Notes under the pieces: model-generated
Seen by the model: only the letters and a program-made list of their open reading frames with translations
Told to the model about the DNA's origin: nothing
The model's database searches: none
Assembly: GCA_030248135.1 (NCBI GenBank)
Contig: JASANC010002604.1
Span: 1 to 64,000, forward strand
Direction of reading: 5' to 3'
Source: Theristus sp. LFF4_11
Lineage: Eukaryota > Nematoda > Chromadorea > Monhysterida > Xyalidae
Length of the DNA stretch: 64,000 bases
Shown here: positions 1-12,111 of the stretch, in pieces
Layout of the letters: every line of letters starts with the position of its first letter
Position numbering within the stretch: the stretch's first letter is position 1
Program-made: the position numbers and the translations under genes

Positions 1-40
1 ACCGAAAAGTCAAGAGAACACAAAACGATAGTAGACCTAC

Positions 41-1553
41 CGTGATTCCATTACATCCACCGTCTGTTACGCAAATTGACATTGCACATTGGAAATCGAG
101 CACCGGTCGGTCAGCAAACTTGAACACGTGCGCTTCCACGAATGCCAACATCCCACTTGAATAGGTCAAGTCGGGCAGCACGAAGTGGTCGATTGAACAG
201 CTTCAAATTCATGAGGCAAAAGTTCTAAACTGAGATTTAACCAGCAAAAACTTGGTTGATAGCCAACGTTTTCTGTGAGCTCACCCGTGAGCATCGATCA
301 CCTGCACTCGCTGACCCTGCCCATCTTCGACGAAACAATCGTGCACCAACATTCCAAACATTTCTGAAATGAGAGGTTGTTCTGAAATTTACAGGTATAA
401 AATATTTTTAAAGAAATCAATGCTCACCTTTCATGTCGCTTGAGCATTCCCACCGATGATAGACCTTATCACCGACTTTAGCAAATTGAATTGGTGAGCC
501 GTCGGGTGCGTCGCGGCGGATTGTGTATTCGCACTGTGGCATATTTCCAGATGCAGTCAATTCTTGCGTTGTGGGCATACTGCGAAATGAAACAAGCTAT
601 CGTCTATTTGACAGTATAGAAGGTGTGCTCAATATTTCAACGCAATGATCATTCAAACCTGACATCAATCTCTGACGTAACCGTCTTTTCTGCTTCCATA
701 TAAGCACACTGGATTTTGTATGCCCTATCGACTTTGGTAACGAAATGCTCGTGGAAACTGACGACAACCGTGAACGTGACTCTCACACCAGCGGGGTTCA
801 ACTGAAGCAAGTTATTCAGCAACAACTGGAAATGTCTGTTCACGAACACATTTTCATACCAATTCCAAAAAAGTTCCTTGCGGTTAAAAAACAAAAAAAT
901 GCAAGATTTTGAAACGGCCTTGAATACAATGGCGACGTACGCTTCTCTCGCGTTTCACGTTGCAAGTGCCGAGTTTCACGGTGAGATGTGCCATTTCGGC
1001 GATCTGATTCGGCAATCCACCGCCGTTTCCGTCAATTGATTTCCGGTTCCGAAGCCGCCGGCACCACCAAATGCATCGTTGTACGGTGGACGAGCATTTT
1101 GATTGGTGCCTGGAGGCCCGCACGTCTGAGGACACGGTGGGCAGAGCTGCTGGCCGGTCGGTTGCGACGTGTACGGTCCAGGCTCGACGACACCGCCTGA
1201 AAACCGCACAGTTTACAATTGAAAACCATGAAATGTGAGAATCATGACACACTTTATGTTTCATTAAACAAATGCTTTAATGAAAAAATATACAAAACAG
1301 TGAAAAAACAACACGCCTCACCAGTTGTGTGCCCATCAAAACTGAGTGCACACTCTGGTTTGCTGTATTCACCCTTTACGTAAACCTTGCCGCTGAACGG
1401 ATTCCGTGTTTTTACCCAGAAAGTAACGCTGTCCGTTCCACACGAAATTGTGGGGTTGCCTATTGTAAAAATTTGAAAGCATGTGTTTTCATTAAAAAAA
1501 GTCAAGAAAATCAACAATGCTCTAGTAACACTAACCAACGACCCCATTGTCAA
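41..1553 (-). CDS. Cuticlin-like ZP-domain protein, 3' end beyond window
   Basis: Cuticlins are secreted, cross-linked cuticle proteins built on a ZP domain. Exons by translation and GT/AG sites (minus, 5' to 3'): 1553-1322, 1196-941, 801-659, 579-428, 363-285 and 200-41, then a donor at 40-39. The first exon has a hydrophobic leader (ALLIFLTFF), then SCGTDSVTFWVKTRNPFSGK and VYVKGEYSKPEC. Later exons carry TCNVKRERS, SFHEHFVTKVDRAYKIQC, YMEAEKTV, KVGDKVYHRWEC and VHDCFVEDGQGQ. These match the cuticlin pattern in order, with its conserved cysteines. The first exon could instead begin at an acceptor (TAG at 1460) with the leader on another exon. Exon 2 opens in a Gly/Pro-rich frame that fits the upstream splice phase, but the conserved TCNVKRERS part lies in another frame. 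That implies a 1-nt indel near 1035 or an unseen micro-intron. The C-terminal tail is outside the window. Confidence 0.85.
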
Positions 1554-2613
1554 TTTCCACTGTTCTTACTGGTCGGCTAATCTGAAATACGAGGCAAAGA
1601 AAATTGGCCATTGTTTTAATTTTAATTCAATTAAGTCACGTTTTTATGATTTTCTACAAGTAAAATTTTGCGGAATTTCTATATAACCGGTGTACTGTGA
1701 CAGTGCTTCTCAGACTCCCCCGTTGGTATGTATTTCAGTCATTCATTCACGTCATATTTTTAAAAATTTATAGATATTTCAACAACAAAATTAGCTATAT
1801 GTACATGCATCCCTTAACATTATTAGTTGCTACATTGTTATGTTTAACTTTACATGGAATGAAAAACGTTTGCCTGTAATACCTTGCTTTTCGGATATAC
1901 ATTGCAAGCTTGTTTTAACCTTTCGCATCAATTTATGTGTTTGTAAAGTAGGACCAAATTAACCAATATACCTGCTCAATGCGGCATTCATTTTTTAAAA
2001 ATCCGGTTTGTTCAACAAGATAAATTGCATGCAAGTTCAATGAAACAACTTATCGCACTGTGTGATCGAAAAAGTTTGTAATGTGAAAGGTATAATTTTG
2101 TTTGTCCATGAAACTAGTATCTATCACCGCACCACTCATCCTGATAATTATTTTTTGCACACGTTTTGCCGGAAAATTACAAGTTCGAGTTGAATACTGT
2201 TCAGCAAAATGTTGTTTCGTTTAAGAACACCACACATTTGAGGTTCTTACAAATCACGTTTCCCATAGAATCTGGAACAATAAACAAACTACTTGCATTG
2301 AAGTGTTGTTGTGTTTTCATTTAGTCTGTTCTGCATGTTTTGCGCCTTTGTTTTCAGCACATATCAAAAGCATTCCATAAAATATTGGGTTTCGTATTTA
2401 ATGGCAAAAAAGTTTTTTGTTTGAATTGGCAACACCGTGTGAGAGCAGACATTGCAAACGAAGTCCACTTGCGAGGAAAGTGCTCACCACTGAGCAAATA
2501 TAAAACACACTGGGTTATTCAAGTTTAAAAATACGAACCGTAAACATTTTTCGCAACACAAAAGTGAGTCCAGACTCCAGAAACATTATTTCAGCTATTT
2601 TTGAAATTAAAGA

Positions 2614-2695
2614 TTGTGCACTCTTTGCTACATACTAATACTATCCTGTATGTCACGGCACTCTATGCTACATACTAATACTATCCTGTATGTCA
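2614..2695. repeat. Two-copy tandem repeat
   Basis: A unit of about 38 bp containing GCTACATACTAATACTATCC and TGTATGTCACG occurs twice in tandem with only a few differences. It lies in the gene-poor stretch between the cuticlin gene and 4.4 kb. That stretch is AT-rich with short random frames, and nothing else in it could be assigned. Confidence 0.8.
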
Positions 2696-4405
2696 CGACA
2701 TCTTTGCCAATATGCGTTATCACAGAATATAAAGAAATCTATCGGCAAAAAAAATTGCGATACGCAGTTACGAAAAACGAAAAATCCTTGGCAAGCATTC
2801 TTCTTACGCACGCACTTTTTTGCATTCTTTAAAAGTGTCAGCATATTTTTACGACTGATTGAGTTCTGTGAATTAATGGCAATGTTAAAGGTGTCAAAAA
2901 TTTATTTCAATTGCTTGCGGAGATTTGTCTGGGTGTGCATGAGAAAGAAAACCTTGTGGTAGGTCGTTCTATTCGGGAGGGGTGTTTCTGGTTAGTATCT
3001 TTGAAATAATTTGAAATTGATAGACTGCGTTTTGAATAGGAGGGGGAGAAGAAAACTGCTGAATGATGAAAGTCACGAGTTCACAGTCAAGGTTGATATG
3101 AGTTTACGCATAATGCTATGTACGTACATGTTCAGGACGCCACAGCAATTGCGCGACACACAGCTGCGTCACTTGCGCAAATAACTTTCAAAGATAGAAC
3201 GGTACAACTTGTGGTATACTGCGTTCGAATGAAAAACAACAGCAAACTAAAAGTCAAAACCAAGAACAAAAGAGAACGCACCTGAATTGTGGTCCATATT
3301 GTGAATAGCAGCCGATTCCATAGTGATCTCGAAACGAACAGATCAGCTGTTGTCTTTGCCAGCCAGTAGCAGATATTTTTGTTCCGATGGCTGGTGCAAA
3401 CGAGCCACATCATCTGGTGAATGTTTTATTGCACTATTCCACTATGCAGTGCAAAAAAACGTTTTTCTTGGACTGCTGTCTCGATTCTGCAGCTGCAGCT
3501 TGTTGATTTTTTGTTGATGTGCTAAAAAAAGTAAGAGTTGGAAAAGAAAAAAATGAGGGGCAATTTAAAGCTCAACTTTGTGAAGGCTGTTTTAAGTGGT
3601 TTTCAGAAAACAGAAAACTGAAACAAATATCACTGGAAATATGTGTCGCAACCGAGCACCGTCAACAACATGAATCATTTTTATACCTCGACGACCTTGC
3701 CTTGGCTCTTTTGTGAGATCAAAACTGGCCGTTTACAGAAGAATTGTTTTGATCACAAAAATAACCACAAAAAACAGCACTGATACAAGGGCAAGCTGTT
3801 ATAAGAGTAATGATAATGAATGCTGCTCTGCGATCTGTTGAGAATTACTCCATGTTTTGTGCAACGATTTAAAATGAGGAGGCATGCCACAATGCGTCGT
3901 GCCACAAATTTCCAACACGCTTGAAAAATACCGATATGACAAGAACTCGAAAAGTATATGTAATCGGTTCACCCGAAACTATTGTATCAGGAAAAATTTC
4001 CGTTTTTCTTGCACACTGCACCTTATCCAACCCAGGAAAGAACGATTTGCGAAAGGCAAACTGTGAGTAAGTTCATGCACCATGTGTGACCGTTCAGAAT
4101 AAGTTGTAAATCGGTCAGCTTTAGAACGATCCTAAAACGACCTGAGATATTTTTAAATAATGTTTTCTATGATGCGTTTATCATAAAAGTGCACTTGCTC
4201 GGAGTGAAAAAAACAGATTTGCTTCGCCGCATTCAACCTTGAAAAAAATAAGTTATACAAAATCATTTAATGCTTTTATTGATCCTGTTCTGCAAATTAC
4301 TATCATCTTGCGTTATATGATTGATTAAAAACAATAATTACAGTCTGCGTTAGAATATTTTCTTAAACCAAAAATTCTTCTGTTTTCTTTTCTTACAACC
4401 AGATC

Positions 4406-4960
4406 ACGAGACCAAGCGTCGTGTCGCGTGACAACGAAACCGCAAAAAAGTTTTGCGCATAAATGGCCTTGACTTCAAGAAAACGCACGGATTAATTGAG
4501 CATGAACGATTTAGTTTTGTTGAGTTTTCAACTGCTGGTTTCACGTGCTAATAAAGTCATTTTCAGCGGTCACGAAAACGGCTGAATTAGATTCCAATAA
4601 AATGAACAGCACTAAATAGCGTACACAAACCTTTATGTTTGGTTTCTGTGCAGTAACTTCCACAGCAGCATATCGTCCGACGGCTATGCCTTTTAACGAT
4701 TCGAAAGCCTGTATATTGCGAATATTACGTGTTCTCTATGGGCAGCACGTACGAAATTACTGTTGATCAAGTCATTTCTGCATAGCCAGTTGCACAGCGA
4801 TTTCGAAATTCCAAAACGTTCGGCAGCTGTGAGTAGTTGCCCAATAGTTCTTCACCCGCTACCAATGCATGTAGTGCACTGGAATTGTCACATTTCGAGC
4901 ACTGACAAATATAACACGTTCCGGAACCGTAGCAATTCTGTATTGTCTTGCAGCAGCGTC
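4406..4960 (-). other. Possible three-exon 3' end of an unknown gene
   Basis: Three short GC-richer blocks on minus are bounded by plausible splice sites: 4960-4863 (after TTTTTTAG, before GTAGCG), about 4696-4632 (before GTTTGTG) and about 4479-4406 ending in TAA. The first reads RIATVPERVIFVSARNVTIP and the last reads AIYAQNFFAVSLSRDTTLG. The splice phases can be joined without a stop, but the middle exon then reads an unconvincing Cys-rich stretch. No family was recognised and no 5' exon was found. This may be chance. Confidence 0.2.
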
Positions 4961-5130
4961 CTAAAAAACAAAACATATGGTATTCAAAAACAGATTTCTG
5001 TCAGTGCCTATTGCTTGGAGACATGAGAAATAAAAGAAACAGATTGCAATGACGTGCATGTACTTCAGTTCACTTCACGGTTTTTAAACTACTGTCCTGG
5101 CCTCAACCACGTTGAAAAAATTTTCTGATG

Positions 5131-5358
5131 ACCCTAGTGGCGACCCTTTTGGTGATGACCATGTTTTTTTGGCGATCATTTTAGTGACCATATTTTGTTG
5201 ACCACCAAAAAATAAAAATAGTTTCTACAGCTTACCACAGACTGGAGTCGTTTCTTTGTTTTTATTTTTGATGGTTACCAAAATGGTCGCCAAGATGGTC
5301 AGGGTCACCAGTGTGGTCACGAAAAAGGTATGCTTACTAAAAAGTCACCACTAGGGTA
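5131..5358. mobile_element. Short palindromic element (MITE-like)
   Basis: The ends are inverted copies: ACCCTAGTGGCGAC on the left and GTCACCACTAGGGT on the right. The inside is made of degenerate GGTGACCA/TGGTCACC words. There is no coding potential. No clear target-site duplication was found, so the superfamily is open. Confidence 0.6.
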
Positions 5359-5391
5359 AAAAATGGAATTTTTGACGTGACATCAGAAAGA

Positions 5392-5633
5392 CGTATTACC
5401 TCTATTAAACCCCCCAAAAACCCGAAGAGGGGGGGAGGGGTGAAGGGTGAGGGGGGGGGGAGGGGGGGAGTGGGGGGAGGAGGGAGTGGTGAAATGGGGA
5501 ATGGTGGAGAGGCGGGGAACCACCAGGGTACATAATTTAAGAAATCATAATTCTTAAATCAACAAAATCAATCTACAACGGACTACGAATTCCGTTCCCC
5601 AAACCCAGGGGGTGGGGTGGGGGGGGGGGGGGT

Positions 5634-5664
<31 letters not shown>

Positions 5665-5773
5665 GGGGGGGGGGGGGGGGGGAAAAAAAAAGAGGGAGGG
5701 GGGGAGAAGGCGTATTAATATAGTTTTGGGTTTGGTATAGGGGGGGAGGGGGACAGGCCGGGGGGGGGGGGGG

Positions 5774-5855
<82 letters not shown>

Positions 5856-5866
5856 ATTAGAGCTCG
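5392..5866. repeat. Decayed TA-MITE swollen with G-homopolymers
   Basis: The left edge reads CGTATTACCTCTATTAAACC, matching the terminus of the TA-MITE family seen at 13.6, 16.8 and 20.9 kb. The interior is G-runs broken by a few other bases. One uninterrupted run of 78 G spans 5777-5854. The right edge, TATTAGAG, resembles the other end of the MITE but the outermost bases are lost. Frames here that encode poly-proline are artefacts of the G-runs. Confidence 0.6.
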
Positions 5867-8800
5867 CCAATATGTATATTTGGTGGTCACGGATGTAAGT
5901 TCCGTCAGCCGAACTTGAGAACATATGTGACAAAAGTCTGCATTCGATATCAGCTGAACGGAAATGAAATTTATCAATAGATTAATCCTAACATAACAGT
6001 CTCACTTGAAGTACAATACAGGTATACACACAAAACCTGCCCAAAAAACTCATAAGTGGATTGCACACGTGACAAGAAGTTAACGGATTTAAAAACGTAA
6101 CGGACAACGGATATACATAACTCAGTTTTTTTTTACAATAGCGCAAAAATACATGTATCACAGGAAAGTAAATCAAAGTCCTTCTGATTTTTGTTAGAAT
6201 AAACGCTACACTTACACGTTCCACTTGGATATATGAACGAGTATGAACACGAAATCACTTTAGAACGAGAAAACCAAATGAAAATAGACAACTTTATCAT
6301 TTAAAATGACGACATGAACGTCAAGCAACCACAACACAAGGAAAAAGACTTTTTTGAACAAATTGAAAGCCTGACAGACAGACGAGAGCGGTCATGTTCA
6401 CGCGCCGCAATGTCTGTTATAGAAAGCGTAAGTTTCATCCTATTTCAATTTAAAAGTGATAACAACAAACAACACGCATGAAGTGTAAATCAGCACTCAA
6501 CGACACGATGTTTTCAGATAAACAAACTCTTATTTTTAAGAAGTCTTTATTTTCTCACCACAATCAAACTTATTGGCATGAATTTCAACTTTGTTTTTTT
6601 CTAAAAGATCGATGCGCGCGAGCGTGTTTTATGGGACGGAGAACATGACGATACAATGGGAAACACTAAAACGTCAATAAAACAGATTCCACCACGCTAC
6701 CATCGAAACTGAGAGAACGGAAAAGTGAACGAAAAACTACAAATCGTCCACGGAATGACCGAAAATCGTGTGCACATTTCGTTGACTATTGTATTAATGT
6801 TCAGGAACACACGGATTCGCCTCCTACGTTTACTCGAACATGCAGGCACTCAGAATGATATAAATCATGGAGAAAAAACCAAATATACAATGTGGAGTTT
6901 CTAAAGTTTTTCTGCAATTTTGTTACATGCACAACAGGCGTTTACGTTTTGAAAAAAACATTTGCACCAGCTGGAAAAAGTGTGCGTGTGCACAATTGAC
7001 GTGAAAATGAACAAAACGCCAGATCGTGCATTGCGATGCGTGTGGCGTGCGCGATCAAACGCAGTTTACCGCGAACCTTTTTTCGAGAAAAGAAAGATTT
7101 GAGTGATTAACAGGCGTACGTACTTTATACTGATAATGTGACACCCGAGTTTACATGGTTTTAATAAGTGAAATTGATACACCTTACTTTAGTAATACGC
7201 GTTTGGTGAAAATATGGGTGAATTTCGAGTGGCGTATTATGATCGATTGCCTACGCAAAATACATAAGTATTGGCAAAACATTTATTTATTTTTTATACG
7301 GGCGTATACATACAACAGGAACACAAAATTTCTTGATTACTGAAACCGTGGTAATGCTAGGAATAGGAGGTACACATGTAAATCAAACAAAATATTTATT
7401 GCTACGATAATTCACAACATAAACGGATTTGTTACATGACAATTTACATGCAACCTGTGGACATTTACCATTATCGGCTGCACAGTGACAGAATTCATTC
7501 GTTGGTGCACATGTGCACATATTGGTGTCAAGTGACACGTTTCAGCTGTTGTAATCGGGCGCGGCAACAATTCAAAAAAAGTATTGTTTTAGAATCACAA
7601 AATTTGATCGAAACGATTCTTTATCAAGGTTTCTCAACCCTCTTCGTTGGCATTGAATTCAACTCCCATCAACCGATAAATCTGAAGGATAACGCTGCGG
7701 TTGGTTACTTCAAACCTTTTATTAACAATTCTGAATAAATTTAAGTTTCTTTTTCAAAATCTGAGGCACAAAACACAGCACTGATATGCAAAAATAAAAT
7801 TTTCAAACGCAAAGTTCCAGGGAAATAAAATTAAAACTCTTAGTTCGCTTGTCAGAGGAGAAAATTTTTGAACCGATTGAAGAGTGAGAATTTTAAAATT
7901 AGTCGCATATGAGACGCTGAGAATAAACAGAAGATTTGATGCATATAATTTCAAAACAGCCAAAAACGAGGCAAAATATAAATGAACACTGGTCACGATT
8001 GTATCTAATTTTCAGCAAGATTCAGATCCAAAAATACGCCTTCAGAAATGTTTTCTGGAAGTGCGTAAGTGGTGAGTTCAACAACACCTTATTAACACTA
8101 TAATATTGTGACTTTAGGCAAGTCTGTTGGATTGTGAACGTGTGTTGCACACGTGAGAATGTGCGCGCTTTAAAAAGTCCTAACTACATACTCACTGAAT
8201 CCGAGAATCTTGTTGATTATCTAAACTTAAACAAATTGGAAAAGCTTGAAACTCTGACCGCTTGAAACTTAACACTATAAAAAACAAAAAATTCTAATAA
8301 GCTACGACAGAAATGACTTAAAATCGTTAACACATACAAAATTTCGCAATTCACTTCTCGGACTTTTTAACTATGTACCCACAAGTATCCGAAAACGAAG
8401 AGGAAACGTGCATGGGATCAAATCCATAACGTCAACACAGAATTGTGTGTGAGATAACAAAATTTTAGTGGTTGAACATAGCACGTCTCTCTATATTGGA
8501 TCAATGTCGGAAAATCAATGAAAATAAAAAAATGGAAGGGCTGTCAGAATGTTTATGAAGGAAAAGTGAGGTGGAGTAAAATAATGTTACACGGCCGGGG
8601 TGGAAAACAAAACTTCTAAATGTTGAACTAAAACGCTGCACTTAACTAAACAGTGTGAGCAGAGTTTTGAAGTTGAGGAACAAAAAGGTTCGTTTTAACA
8701 CTTGAAGCAAAGTTTTTTTTAGTTGTACAACAAGCAAGCAAGCTTGAACAAGGACCTTTCCATACACCTTAAGGTCGTCAGTGGGATTGTTTTTTTGATC

Positions 8801-10390
8801 TGCAGAAACTGTAATAAAGAAGCTGTAAGCAGTATAAACTTTATGCAGTAATAAAGTAGGTAAGTGTTAAAAGTGTGTTTTCGATTATTAATTTTTCATG
8901 GCGTTAAAATGTAGCACCATAATTACGGTGTATCACAAAAAAACAAGCATCCCAATAACTCATGGTCAAATTCAATGTATTTAAACAACCGCAAAATGCT
9001 GTAGTTTACAAACTCAGTTGCTTGAGATTTTCACGTCAAAAACGATGATTTTTATAATTATATGTATAAGAAAATTATTGGAAAACCAAAACCTTGACAA
9101 GAAAAACGAAAAAATTGATTGAAGCAGCACAATTGGAGAAAACCAATTTCGTCACGCAAAATCTGCATGAAACTATTGAAAATGCGTTTTGCTGTTTCAA
9201 CAGGAATAGTAGGTACATTGCTTGCAATGTTTTGCTTGAAGGCTTTTCGCAGGGGTCAGGGACTAATAAAAAAACGTATAAAATTTTATGACAGAAAAAG
9301 CGAAAGAAGTCCAACAATTATTTCAATCATGTTTTGCAAAACTGGCAAATTGCGGTTGGACAAATTTCAGATGCATTTTCAGGGAGAAAAAGCCAAGACG
9401 ACACGGAAAAAAGACAACAAAGAGCACTGTGAATGCCACACGAGCAATACACACTTTTCATACTTATGTTCATTTTTGACATCTTTTTGCTTACGATCGT
9501 TTTCGTGTAGCCGCGTTTAAGGTGAAACGGAAGAAAGACCTTCAAACGAGTGGCAAGGAATCAGCCTAAAACAAACAAACCCCGTGAATAATGTACCTTG
9601 TAAAAATGTAACAACATATGTTTTTGCTCCATGCACATTTTCCAGTCGCGTATATCCACGACAAGGTTACGGTGCAATTCCGATAAATGATTTGAATTTT
9701 TTGGGACAGCTGTGAAAGAATCCATAACGTTGCAGCAATCAAAGTATTACAAAGTCTAGGTTTTCAAGGTTTAAAAGTTTTATAATGGGACAGTTTGAGG
9801 TTAAAAATTTGCAACCAGTTACGATTTGCCATACTGAAGAATATCTTAACTAATGCAACAAATTTTAAGTTTGTAAAACATCAAACAAAAATAACCTTTA
9901 TCAACATTCCACCGGCAGGCAAGCAAAATTTTGAAAAAGAACGAATGATTTCTACCTTTCTTTATCCATTTTTCTTTACTCCTTTCCCCAGCGGCTGTTT
10001 TGTTTTCAAACGAAGACACATCCCAAAATGCACATCAGAAATAAAAAAACACACGGAGTTCCTTATTTTTGGGGTCATGCACTCCAGCCTTCTTTTCTTC
10101 ATAATAAGACCATCATTGTTTTTGCCATTGTGATCTACAAAAAAGTGAACAAGGAAATGCGCGTTGTTTAGATATTTGTTCTCTTATTTGAATGTGGTGT
10201 GTTTATGAAACACGCATTTTTGCTCCCTTTCTAAAAAAGTGTGGCTGGTTGGTTTACGATAATTAAACACGAATATGGTCGGAATTGGTTGGTCCAAACT
10301 GAAAATAAAAAAGGCGACTTTTAACTGATCTTAAACGATCTTAACACGACTCTTGCGTGAAAGGCCCTAATCGTCCAATTCTGGATTTGA
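5867..10390. other. Gene-poor AT-rich region, nothing assigned
   Basis: Both strands hold only short frames without a splice pattern, domain or codon bias like the real exons nearby. No RNA gene or repeat with clear ends was seen. Confidence 0.5.
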
Positions 10391-10394
10391 GTTA

Positions 10395-10660
10395 AAATCG
10401 ACGGGCGCGGCAAGCGACTGTGCTGCGACTCAATCGGCAAACGACTTAATCGACTATGCTGCGAACGACTGTGCAGCAAATGACACACCGCAAACGACTG
10501 TGCCGCAAATGGTTGTGCCGCAAACGACTTTGCCGTAAATGATTGTGCCGCAAACGACTGTGCCGCAAAAAGACTGTGCCGCAAATGACTGTGCCGCAAA
10601 CGGCTGTCGCAAACTGTGCCGCATTCGACTGTGCTGCTAACGACGGAGCCGCAACGCCGC
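10395..10660. repeat. 15-bp minisatellite
   Basis: Degenerate tandem copies of a unit close to TGTGCCGCAAACGAC run through this interval. Because 15 is a multiple of three, frames across it show a five-residue period (AAQSF on minus). No sign of a real gene was seen. Confidence 0.75.
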
Positions 10661-11201
10661 CAGCACCGCCACCGCAAAAATACAATTTTTTATGAACATA
10701 AAAAGACTGATAATGAGCACACAAAAGTAAAACCGATTCTGTCTTGCTTTTCGACCTTCCGGATGCTTTTTTCGTTTGCAATGAAAAATAAAATGCCGCA
10801 CCACACCACAACGCTAATAGCAACAATTGAAAAAAATTTCGAGTGCGTAAAGAACACGTTTTCAGTGCATGGTTAAATGGTTTGGTCATGGTTAAAGCAT
10901 GGGCAAGGCCCATTCGGCCGTGCGGACGTTGACGCACGTCGACGTACAGAGAGATTCGTCTGCATAAACGATGACGTGAAATGATATGTCTTGCTGGATG
11001 TTTTTTAATTTTGTGCCACTACGTTTTGGGGGTGCACAATCACAACAGCAATGCGCAATGTCGCGTGTGTGTCTGCTGTGCTGCTTGCTTTATAACGCAA
11101 ACATCATCGCACAGTTTCATTGCTCACAAACAGCACAGACACACTATTCAGATAACATATAGAAACGTACACAGTGTACGTAGCGAACCGCTTTCTTCGT
11201 A

Positions 11202-11274
11202 GCCTCCATAGCTCAGTTGGTAGAGCGTCAGACTTTTAATCTGAATGTCCAGGGATCGAGACCCTGTGGGGGCG
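11202..11274 (+). tRNA. tRNA-Lys(UUU)
   Basis: This is a full cloverleaf of 73 nt. The acceptor stem GCCTCCA pairs with TGGGGGC, followed by a G discriminator. The D arm contains TAGCTCAGTTGG (A box). The anticodon stem TCAGA/TCTGA encloses the loop CTTTTAA with anticodon TTT. The T stem CAGGG/CCCTG encloses ATCGAGA. A T-run (TTTTTTG) follows as a polymerase III terminator. There is no intron, and the short inverted repeat CGTACACAGTGTACG lies just upstream. The B box is GGATCGAGACC, slightly off the usual GGTTCGA. Confidence 0.95.
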
Positions 11275-11284
11275 CATTTTTTGC

Positions 11285-12111
11285 GTTTTTACTTTTAATA
11301 AAATTTCTTTCTGAATGGATGGAACTCACCAGGATGGTGCTCCGAAATTGCTTTCATTTGGTCTAGATTTTGCCCCGATTTTGCAGTGAAATATTTATTT
11401 GATAGAGTGAACTTTAGCATTACAGAATTCCAGAGATGGTTATTGGCCGTGTTTCTCATTGCCTGAGCCCATCAGTCTGCGTCTCTATTCAACACCACAG
11501 CACCACTGTGCAACGTTTTGTTCTGCAAATAAACGTTTGTTTATCAAGTGACAGACCGTAGTTGGCGAAGCCAAATTCTTTGACAGAGTTGTCAAAAGTC
11601 CAGTACGAACAAAACTTTTCACGTAACCGAAGAAGACTACTTTTTTATTCACATTGTTACAATAATAAAATTGAACTTACACGACATAAAAATAAATGAA
11701 ACGGTGCATGGCATCTATTTTCTTTTCCCAGTGTTTGCACAACAGTTTTGAGATGACGACAGTCCAGAAACACATTGGGATTGGACAACACACAGGCTGA
11801 GATAAATTTTTATTATTTCAATCAAACGATATACAAATAAAGTGAAATTTCATGTCCGAATTCTCAATGTTTCCCTACATTCGCATTGCATGTTTTTTAT
11901 TTCCAGCGCAATGATTTACTGTATTGTTATTAAGATTTTTCACATTTTTAAATGAAGTATGTGTACGGTATGAAAAACTTTGTGTATCATGCAGATTTCA
12001 GTTGTAAACAGTGAAAAATGTGCGTGCAGGTTCTGCGAACAGAAAAACACACTTAGCATTTCTTTCAAACCCTTACGTTAGCATTTTTTAAACAAAATTT
12101 TTTATGTGAAA
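11285..12111. other. Intergenic region upstream of the receptor gene
   Basis: AT-rich sequence between the tRNA and the first receptor exon. No open frame with splice support and no repeat ends were seen. The receptor promoter should lie here, but no specific element was recognised. Confidence 0.5.

Noticed and set aside
3132..3413. Hydrophobic minus frame, considered as a copper-transporter-like start (MESAAIHNMDHNSG)
   Set aside because: Only a few residues resemble the family, and no downstream membrane exons were found.
5573..5977. Proline-only open frames
   Set aside because: They are translations of G-homopolymers in a decayed MITE, with no splice or codon support.
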